A stretch of 9,976 bases of DNA, from the NCBI GenBank assembly GCA_003224195.1, contig QHYP01000019.1:1-9976 (forward strand). The letters run 5' to 3'. Below are positions 1 to 5,780 of this stretch, piece after piece. This stretch comes from Acidobacteriota bacterium (lineage in GTDB: Bacteria > Acidobacteriota > Terriglobia > Acidiferrales > UBA7541). How positions within the stretch are numbered: position 1 is the stretch's first letter; the number at the start of each line of letters is the position of its first letter. The notes beneath the pieces are model-generated. The model made no database searches, was not told the origin of the DNA, and saw only the letters and a list, made by a program, of their open reading frames with translations. The position numbers and the translations under genes were made by a program.

Positions 1-1332
1 CGTCTTCATCAGCCGGGCTTTCACTTGGTCCGGAGTCAATCCCGCGTTCTGCTGCAACAACAGAGCGACGGCTCCGCTCACTACAGGCGTGGCCATGCTC
101 GTGCCGCTCAAGCGCAAATAGGAGGAGGTGGAACCAGGAGCCGGCGCGCACCCCGTACTCGGGCAGATGTCGAATTGAGGATACAGCGTAGGAATCGTGC
201 TGCCCGGCGCTAGAAGAGAAACGACGCGGTTGCCCGGGGCGATCAGGTCCGGCTTCACAAAATGGTCGATCAGCGTCGGACCTTTGGAGCTGTAGCTGGC
301 AACTGTCAGGGCTCCCTGAGTGAATTGGTTGTGCATGTTGGCGGCGCCGACGGTGATTACGTAGGGGTCGTTGCCAGGCACCGAAATCGTGCCGTAGCCG
401 TGAGTACCCAGGGAGTTGTCGCGCCCGGAGTTCCCCGCCGCGACAACAACAACGATTCCCGCATTCCAAGCTGCCTCCACGGCCTGGTCCAGCGGGTCCA
501 ATGCGTAACTTTCATAGATTCCACGGCCCAGCGAAAGGTTTAGAACGCGAATGTTGTAAGTGCTCTGTAGTGCGATTGCTCGGTCAATCGCCAAAATTAC
601 GTTGCTGTCATTTCCAGTGCCATTTTGATCTAGAACCCGAAGGTTGACGATGCTGGCATTTGGCGCTATTCCGCGGTAGACGGCCCGGTATTGCGCGATA
701 GATGCGTACCCGTTGCCTCCGACGATTCCGGCAACGTGAGTGCCATGTCCGTATTGGTCATTCGTACTGGGATCACCAGAAACAAAACTCTCGCTGTAAA
801 CGACGCGCGAGACGGATTGGTCGGAGCTATTCAAATCCGGAAGCTGGTCGATGCCGCTATCGATGACGGCAACTCCAACGCCGGAACCGTCAAACCCTTG
901 GCTCCACGCAAGGTCCGCGTTGGTGACCATGTCCACGTGGTCAAGCGTCTTGCCCACGGCGCGGTCCGGCGAGATGTAGACGATCTCCGGATCCTGCGCC
1001 AGTTCATCGAGCATTTTCACCGGCACGCTAAACAGGTCTCCCTTGATTAAGTGGAGATCCTTCTTATGAATGCCGCCCTTTTCGCGAACCTTCTTGCGAT
1101 GCTCTTCAGTGGGTACGTGCTTGAATTGAATGATCACATCCACCGTGGCGCCCTTAGGGCCGTTTTTCAGGGCTTCAAGGTCTTTTGACAGCTTATGCTG
1201 GTTGCCGTCAGCAAAGGACAGACCAGCGGTCAGAAGAACGAATAGCGCTAAGAGCGCGAGGCGCGAGCCCCACATGGCGGCAGCCGGTATTTGTGGCTTT
1301 GTCAGTATCGTGGCCGACTTGAGCGGTTGCAT
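1..1332 (-). CDS. Secreted subtilisin-like serine protease, copy A (S8 family; 3' end off the left edge)
   Basis: The minus strand reads open from an ATG at 1332 to the left edge, giving 444 residues. AAGGAG (minus; 1340-1345) lies 7 nt upstream of the ATG. Residues about 22-41 form a hydrophobic signal sequence ending near LSFA|DG. Residues about 63-124 resemble an I9 propeptide, which in this family acts as folding chaperone and inhibitor (VDVIIQF ... VYISPDR). The S8 catalytic domain follows, with Asp158 (VAVIDSG), His196 in canonical GHGTHVAG, oxyanion Asn301 (AAGNSG) and Ser412 (SGTSMATP). All catalytic positions are intact, so an active exported endopeptidase is expected. The loop before Ser412 is shorter than in copy B and holds two Cys (390, 395) that could form a disulfide. 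It is clearly homologous to copies B and C but much more diverged. By comparison with copy B about 155-170 residues are missing, so whether it carries the Trp-Gly tail cannot be seen. Confidence 0.93.
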   Translation of the reverse strand, partial: MQPLKSATILTKPQIPAAAMWGSRLALLALFVLLTAGLSFADGNQHKLSKDLEALKNGPKGATVDVIIQFKHVPTEEHRKKVREKGGIHKKDLHLIKGDLFSVPVKMLDELAQDPEIVYISPDRAVGKTLDHVDMVTNADLAWSQGFDGSGVGVAVIDSGIDQLPDLNSSDQSVSRVVYSESFVSGDPSTNDQYGHGTHVAGIVGGNGYASIAQYRAVYRGIAPNASIVNLRVLDQNGTGNDSNVILAIDRAIALQSTYNIRVLNLSLGRGIYESYALDPLDQAVEAAWNAGIVVVVAAGNSGRDNSLGTHGYGTISVPGNDPYVITVGAANMHNQFTQGALTVASYSSKGPTLIDHFVKPDLIAPGNRVVSLLAPGSTIPTLYPQFDICPSTGCAPAPGSTSSYLRLSGTSMATPVVSGAVALLLQQNAGLTPDQVKARLMKT

Positions 1333-1409
1333 GGAAGAGCTCCTTCGGAGTCGGACGAAGGCGGGAGTAGGGTCAGTTGAGCGCGCATTTGTTCAGCCAG
1401 TTAAGATAA

Positions 1410-1426
1410 TGCACCCCTGGTGCCAA
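1410..1426 (-). promoter_or_regulatory. Candidate sigma-54 (-24/-12) promoter for copy A
   Basis: The minus strand reads TTGGCACCAGGGGTGCA. This fits the invariant GG-N10-GC spacing of sigma-54 promoters and has the TGGCAC core and a TGC -12 core; one base after TGGCAC and one base of the -12 box differ from consensus. Transcription would begin near 1398, about 65 nt before the ATG at 1332. The site also contains a 5-bp inverted repeat (GCACC/GGTGC), so it could be an operator or chance. I saw no equivalent upstream of copy B. Confidence 0.3.
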
Positions 1427-1488
1427 TCGCGACGATGGCCAAGTCATTGATGGGATGGACCTTAGCATTGACCGTGGCGAGGAAGGAA

Positions 1489-1505
1489 GGGGACGGGGTG
1501 TCCCC
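1489..1505. other. Intergenic hairpin (perfect 6-bp stem)
   Basis: GGGGAC (1489-1494) and GTCCCC (1500-1505) form a perfect stem around the loop GGGGT. It lies upstream of copy A and beyond the kelch terminator. No T tract follows on either strand, so it is not a standard terminator. G-rich palindromes like this occur in REP-type intergenic repeats, but only one copy is seen here. Confidence 0.3.
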
Positions 1506-1636
1506 ATTCCGTGGCGATCCGCCATAGTGGCTTCGCTAATGTCTTTGAAATAAGTGGCTTGCAGCTACGCAAGTTGAAGGCGCCATATTGTCACCGCCCG
1601 ATCCCCCGCCGCAGCCCATGGAGCTGGAAAGCATAC

Positions 1637-1672
1637 AAAAAACAAGGGAGAGAGGAATCCCCCTCCCCCTTG
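1637..1672 (-). terminator. Rho-independent terminator of the kelch gene
   Basis: On the minus strand 1672-1643 folds into an uninterrupted 13-bp stem. CAAGGGGGAGGGG pairs with CCTCTCTCCCTTG, including two G-U pairs, around a GATT loop. Six T follow immediately (1642-1637). It starts 61 nt after the kelch stop codon and points the right way, so it should separate kelch transcription from copy A. Confidence 0.85.
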
Positions 1673-1733
1673 GGTAGCGAGCGGTCCTAGCGCCGACAGG
1701 ACACTTGGTACGTAACTACGGTTTCTCCATGCG

Positions 1734-2729
1734 TTAAGGCTTGAACACCTCGTTGGCATCGGTGGAGGCGCCGGACGCAGGCGTGCTGCCGCCGACAACG
1801 TATATCCTGCCGCCATGGGAATGGACACCAGCCTCCTGTCGGGCCGTTGGCATCGCCGTGTTGGGAGACCAGGAGTTGCTGGGGATATCGTACACCTCGT
1901 TCGCATTCGATGTCGAAACCCCATTTGTTCCGCCAATGGCGTATACCTTGTCGCCCGAGTGGCCTGCGACAAGACTGGCGCGCGGCGTCGGCATAGGCGC
2001 CAGTCCAGTCGTCCAAGTGTTCGTCTGCGGGTCGTACATATCTACCTCGTTCGTGACGCTAGGAGCGGAGGCTGTGCCTGTACACCCCCCAAAGACAAAT
2101 ATCTTGCCTCCGCGCGAGACAGCAGCCAGGTCAGAGCGCGGGTTGGGCAGCGGCGCAAGAGGGCTCCAGGTGTTGGTGTCAACGTCGTACTTTTCCACTG
2201 TCCCCAAGTAGGGTCCGCCGCTGCATGGGCCGCTGGTACTCAGCCGGCCTCCAATGACGAAGATGCCGTTATCAATCACCGCAGCGCCCGCCCCCGCGCG
2301 GGCCGTGGGCATCGAGGTAAGCGTTGTCCACACATCCATCACCGGATCGTAGCGTTGGAGATCGGATAAGACCCCCGCGGAATTCTCGCCACCGATAACG
2401 TATAAAAATCCCGCATGAGTGGTATCTCCATAAGCGGCCTCAGCGCGAGCCGGTAGAGGGGCCGCGGCCCCCGCGCTCCATAAGTTGGTGTTGACATTGT
2501 ACAGTCGAGTTAGGTTGGTGTTCCCAGGCACGGGAGAAAACCCGTAGGCGCCTACAATGACTTGCCCGACTCCTCCCACCGTCATCCCCTCCGTAGGGGA
2601 AGGGGCGACAGGTGCAAGCGCTGTCCAAGTGCCTTGTGCGTATCCTGATTGTGCTGCGGTGAAGATTCCTAGTGCTCCAGCTACGAGAATCAGAGCCCAT
2701 TTTCTTCCCTGGCAGAATTGATTGAACAT
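1734..2729 (-). CDS. Secreted kelch-repeat beta-propeller protein
   Basis: A 331-residue protein starts at ATG 2729, with AAAGGAG (minus; 2739-2745) 9 nt upstream. Residues about 9-31 form a signal peptide (hydrophobic WALILVAGALGIF, likely cleavage near GYA|QG), so it is probably exported. The mature part is nearly all kelch repeats about 50 residues apart. The double glycines are at 113, 160, 214, 266 and 313, preceded by a degenerate one near 59-63 (VGAYG). The matching Trp are at 84, 134, 188, 239 and 287, with the kelch-like YDPxxxxW or YDVxxxxW before several. The C-terminus stops after the last glycine strand without its Trp strand, while the N-terminus supplies TWTALAP (Trp35). This fits a six-bladed propeller closed by the N-terminal strand. 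Such propellers usually bind ligands or proteins, and some are enzymes such as sialic acid epimerases. No catalytic signature is visible, so the partner is unknown. It ends at a strong terminator and appears monocistronic. Confidence 0.9.
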   Translation of the reverse strand: MFNQFCQGRKWALILVAGALGIFTAAQSGYAQGTWTALAPVAPSPTEGMTVGGVGQVIVGAYGFSPVPGNTNLTRLYNVNTNLWSAGAAAPLPARAEAAYGDTTHAGFLYVIGGENSAGVLSDLQRYDPVMDVWTTLTSMPTARAGAGAAVIDNGIFVIGGRLSTSGPCSGGPYLGTVEKYDVDTNTWSPLAPLPNPRSDLAAVSRGGKIFVFGGCTGTASAPSVTNEVDMYDPQTNTWTTGLAPMPTPRASLVAGHSGDKVYAIGGTNGVSTSNANEVYDIPSNSWSPNTAMPTARQEAGVHSHGGRIYVVGGSTPASGASTDANEVFKP

Positions 2730-3512
2730 ATTCCTTTTCTCCTTTGAAAATCATTCGTTTATCGGAAAAATTCGGGTGGAAAGCGGCTGCTGAAAGGCAA
2801 TCCGAGGCAATGCGCGCGTGTATACGGAAAGCGGGACACTTGCCTGCATTCCTGCGGGAGCCAATCAGTTTGCTTTCACGTTGCGGGTAAAGGATCTTCG
2901 GCTGCGAAGCAAGCGCGGTCTCCACTCAACCCCAGCAAAATTCGGCTTTCGCAAGCGAGGTGAGCTTCGAGCCCAGGCACACATATCCTGTCGCCGTAGC
3001 CGACGATGTAGGTTGCCGTCGCCTGATAACCGTGGCGTGCCTAATCGGGTCCCACTGGTGGGTGCCACGAGCGACTCGCGGCCCTGGGCGCGGCCGGCGC
3101 TCCGTTGGGGTTGCTGTTCAGGCTGGGGCGGGAATCACTGCGCAAATAAAAATGGGCAGGGCCGTAAAAGACAGGCGCTAAGCTAAGAAAAACACTCGCG
3201 GAAGGCAATCGAGGAGATACCGTAGCCAGCCGAGGGGAAATTACGGGGCATACTCCAGGTTATTCCCCAAATCGCGACCCAGGGCCTGTGATGCGCTGCG
3301 AACGCCGGAGGTGCCGAATCTATCGTTGCATTTGAGATACGCTGCTCCGCAGGCGCTCCAGTTCACATAAGCAGCAACGCTCGTTGGCCAGAGCCTGGCT
3401 GCGCCCTACGGACATCACCGAGGGGGTCAGATGTACCCGGGGAAATATCAGCGGTGCTGCACTGAACTGAAACTAAGAACCGAGCATCCGTGGGCTGGCG
3501 GCGAAGCCAGTC
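2730..3512. other. 783-bp intergenic region, no gene recognised
   Basis: This stretch separates the kelch start from the stop of copy B; both neighbours lie on the minus strand. Apart from the kelch ribosome binding site near 2739-2745, I find no convincing gene. The short open frames have no ribosome binding site, no recognisable domain and composition like shadow frames. No convincing -35/-10 pair for the kelch gene was found. A small hairpin occurs at 2896-2909 (CTTCG/CGAAG stem). The last ~90 bp (from about 3425) resemble the region after copy C. The rest may hold a promoter, a leader RNA or decayed sequence; nothing specific can be assigned. Confidence 0.5.
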
Positions 3513-4836
3513 CTAATTCTCGCCCAGAATAACATTCGAGGTTTCTGAGACGACTTGGTTGCTGGTGCCCCACAGGACGCTGGTTCCCCAGAGCACGCTG
3601 AAGCCAGCGTCGGTGCTCGTGCCCCAGCAAACGCTGCCGCCCCAGACCACGGAGGTACCGTTCACGAAAACGTTCGTTCCCCAGACTACGGAAGTGCCCC
3701 ACAGGACCGAACTGTCCCATGTGGAGCCAGCGGCGTTCACAAGATAGACCGCATTTTGCGTGGAGTCATAGACGGCGGTGGGGGACAGGGCATTGCCCGT
3801 GGCTAAGTCAGAACTCGCGAGAGCGGCACCAACGTCCAGATAGCCGGCTCCCACGGTGAAAATATCGTACTGGCTGACATAGGTTGCAGCCGTAACGGGA
3901 TCGACTGTAGTGCTGGTGCTGGGGAATGCTTTATAGGCGGTCTTCATCAACCGCGCTTTCACCTGGTCCGGCGTAAGCTTACCGTTGGCCTGTAACAAGA
4001 GCGCAACCGCTCCGCTTACCACCGGCGTGGCCATGCTGGTTCCGCTCAACGTGTAATAGTCACCCGACGTAGAAATGGTGTCCAGACTCATAGTCGGGTT
4101 GTAATAACCGTAAAGCACCAAATTCTGAGGATACTCTTGGGGCAGCGCTTCATAGACGTATAGTCCAGTAGCAGGGTTAACGAAGGCATATCCATGCAAG
4201 GAAACAACCCGATTTCCAGGCGCTACAATGTCCGGCTTGACCACGTGGTCCAGCAGCGTGGGTCCCTTGGAGCTGTAGCTGGCGATCAAGGAGTTGGATC
4301 GCAGCGGGCTGCCTGCGGTCTTCATGGCGCCCACGGTGATCACGTAAGGGTCGTTGCCCGGCGAGGTGATGGTCGCATAGCCGCTGGTGCCCATGGAGTT
4401 GTCCCGGCCGTAGTTGCCTGCTGCAGCCACCACAACGATGCCGGCTTTCCAGGCGGCCTCGACGGCCTGGCACAAGGGGTCCAGCGTATAGCTCTCGAAC
4501 ACCTGGCGCCCGAGCGAGAGGTTCATGACCCGAATGTGCAATTTGCTTTGGAGGTTGATGGCCACTTGAATGGCGGAGATTACCCCGCTGTCGGTTCCCT
4601 GGCCGTTCTGATCCAGGACGCGAAGATTGATTAAGTTTGCGTTGGGCGCGATGCCTTTAAACGTGCGAGCGTAGGTCGAGTAATTGGAACTCTTCCCGCT
4701 CCCCGCGATGATTCCGGCGACGTGTTCGCCGTGCCCGTAATAGTCGTTCGTGCCTCCGCCGACGAAATCTTGGCTGTAAATGATGCGGAGCTTGCCACCC
4801 CCCCCACCGGTGCTATACAGGTCGGTATGCCCGGTG
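3425..4836. repeat. Long direct repeat, left copy (3' flank and body of subtilase B)
   Basis: This block matches 8557-9976 in the same orientation. The offset is 5134 bp at the gene ends and 5140 bp on the other side of a two-codon length difference. Coding identity is high, with long runs matching base for base, for example around 3850-3925. Beyond the stop codon the match decays but is traceable to about 3425 (shared TCAGATGTA, then a 24-nt spacer in both, then CACTGAA). The repeat continues past 4836 in copy B, but its partner leaves the window. Confidence 0.85.
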
Positions 4837-5318
4837 ATGCCGCTGTCAAGCACCGCGACGCCTATTCCGGTGCCGTCCCAGCCGGATTGCCAGGCGACCT
4901 TTGCGTTCACCGCGGCTGCGGTATTGTCGAGGGCGCCGTTCAATCGGCGGTCGGGGGAGATGTAAACTACGTCAGGGTCGTCCGCCAGGGCGTCGAGCGA
5001 CTCCACCGGGACGGAATAATGCGCCCCTTTGATGACGTCTAGGTTCCTTTTCAGCACCCCGCCTTTGTCCTGTACCCTCTGATGATGGGCATCGGTCGGC
5101 GCCTGGTTGAATTGGATGATGACATCCACCGTGGAGCCACTCGGGCCGCTTTTCAGGGCTTCAAGGTCTTGCGACACCTTGTGCTTGTGGCCGTCGGCAA
5201 GGGACAGTCCGGCAGCCAGCAGGATGATCAGCGCCAAGAGCGCGAGCCGCGTGCCCCAAGTGGTTGTCTTTAGGACGCTGTCGTTAGAGGGTCGCCTTGT
5301 TCCAAGTGTGGCAGACAT
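3513..5318 (-). CDS. Secreted subtilisin-like serine protease with Trp-Gly repeat tail, copy B (complete)
   Basis: The protein has 601 residues. The frame is open further upstream to 5552, but ATG 5318 is preferred: it has AGGAG (minus; 5327-5331) 8 nt upstream, copy A starts at the matching place, and the extra 78 residues would precede the signal sequence. Residues about 22-41 are the signal sequence (LALLALIILLAAGLSLA). Residues about 63-123 are an I9-like propeptide. The S8 domain has Asp158 (VAVLDSG), His196, Asn302 (AAGNYG) and Ser428 (SGTSMATP). The His motif is GHGEHVAG, with Glu198 where Thr is usual. Residues 375-423, just before the Ser, form an insertion rich in Tyr, Asn and Pro that differs strongly between paralogs. 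The tail (536-586) carries SVxWGT-type repeats. An active exported endopeptidase is expected; its substrate is unknown. It is transcribed divergently from the HD-GYP gene, and no clear terminator follows it. Confidence 0.94.
   Translation of the reverse strand: MSATLGTRRPSNDSVLKTTTWGTRLALLALIILLAAGLSLADGHKHKVSQDLEALKSGPSGSTVDVIIQFNQAPTDAHHQRVQDKGGVLKRNLDVIKGAHYSVPVESLDALADDPDVVYISPDRRLNGALDNTAAAVNAKVAWQSGWDGTGIGVAVLDSGITGHTDLYSTGGGGGKLRIIYSQDFVGGGTNDYYGHGEHVAGIIAGSGKSSNYSTYARTFKGIAPNANLINLRVLDQNGQGTDSGVISAIQVAINLQSKLHIRVMNLSLGRQVFESYTLDPLCQAVEAAWKAGIVVVAAAGNYGRDNSMGTSGYATITSPGNDPYVITVGAMKTAGSPLRSNSLIASYSSKGPTLLDHVVKPDIVAPGNRVVSLHGYAFVNPATGLYVYEALPQEYPQNLVLYGYYNPTMSLDTISTSGDYYTLSGTSMATPVVSGAVALLLQANGKLTPDQVKARLMKTAYKAFPSTSTTVDPVTAATYVSQYDIFTVGAGYLDVGAALASSDLATGNALSPTAVYDSTQNAVYLVNAAGSTWDSSVLWGTSVVWGTNVFVNGTSVVWGGSVCWGTSTDAGFSVLWGTSVLWGTSNQVVSETSNVILGEN
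3561..3713 (-). repeat. Coding tandem repeats: Trp-Gly hexapeptides in subtilase B
   Basis: These bases encode residues 536-586. The repeated unit is S-V-x-W-G-T, with Trp at 540/546, 559/565 and 577/583. The two Trp in each pair are 6 residues apart, and the pairs are separated by 12-13 residues. A degenerate unit (VFVNGT) sits between the first two pairs. The unit suggests short repeated beta strands. A tail role in surface attachment or cell-wall binding is possible but not shown by the sequence. Confidence 0.8.
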
Positions 5319-5780
5319 GAGCTGAGCTCCTAAACTGATATGAAGGGCCAATGGGGGGACGGGCCCGATGTCTTGAGTGTTGTCAGAACTGTGAGTATCA
5401 AGGCTGACCGCAAAGGCATCGATAGTACAGGCAGGGCACAGGTGTAGTACCAACGTACAGCCGGTTTTGTATATCAGGGGTGGGTCAAGGGGTGTCCTCT
5501 CCCCCTGAGTTGAGAGCAGGCTCTTGCGCCTGGAATGCAGTATCCCTTTCAATACAAGACTCTAGCCGTACTATTCCCAATACATGGTTCAGCTATCAAG
5601 ATTTGCTGGTAAAGGACCGCGTTCTGCGCTTTGCGGGGCCTCGGAGCGGTGAAAATTACCACGGGGTTCACTCTGGCTAGGGAACGGTCTGTTTGCTGGT
5701 CTGTCCATTCGTAAGGCTTGGGCGCTCCTTTATCCGGTAAGAGCACAACAGGAGTTAATCAGCAGAGAGCAGGAACGAGC
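5319..5780. other. Divergent intergenic region between subtilase B and the HD-GYP gene
   Basis: This 462-bp region should contain the promoters of both divergent genes. On the minus side only the ribosome binding site (5327-5331) is clear. On the plus side AGGA (5771-5774) lies 6 nt before the preferred GTG start. A weak plus-strand promoter-like pair exists (TTTCAA, 16-nt spacer, TACTAT at about 5546-5573), but the -35 is poor. I saw no tRNA, riboswitch or terminator. The open frame upstream of 5318 on the minus strand is judged non-coding. Confidence 0.4.

Noticed and set aside
2876..3043. Minus-strand frame of about 50 codons upstream of the kelch gene, protein-like in parts
   Set aside because: It has no ATG or ribosome binding site, no recognisable domain and a stop at each end; not enough to call a gene or pseudogene.
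2860..3075. Possible c-di-GMP riboswitch upstream of the kelch gene, considered because of the nearby c-di-GMP enzyme
   Set aside because: The conserved GCAAACC and GACGCAAAGCC blocks of the GEMM-I family are absent by eye on the minus strand.
3492..3513. Hairpin directly after the stop codon of subtilase B (CTGGC/GCCAG stem)
   Set aside because: On the transcript the stem is 5 bp, then an A-C mismatch, then 2 bp, with no T tract, and it is not conserved after copy C; too weak for a terminator.
3555..3747. Plus-strand open frame rich in repeated Val-Pro-x-x-Thr
   Set aside because: The repetition is the antisense reading of the Trp-Gly repeat tract in subtilase B; the same frame appears opposite copy C (8693-8881).
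4194..4634. Plus-strand open frames antisense to the subtilases (also 9385-9774, 262-543 and 691-1050)
   Set aside because: They are mirror frames of strongly conserved protease codons, repeat between paralogs for that reason, and have no ribosome binding site or recognisable domain.
5319..5552. N-terminal 78-residue extension of subtilase B from an upstream ATG at 5552
   Set aside because: It lies before the signal sequence. ATG 5318 has a well-placed AGGAG, and copy A starts at the matching position with a similar AGGAGCTC leader.
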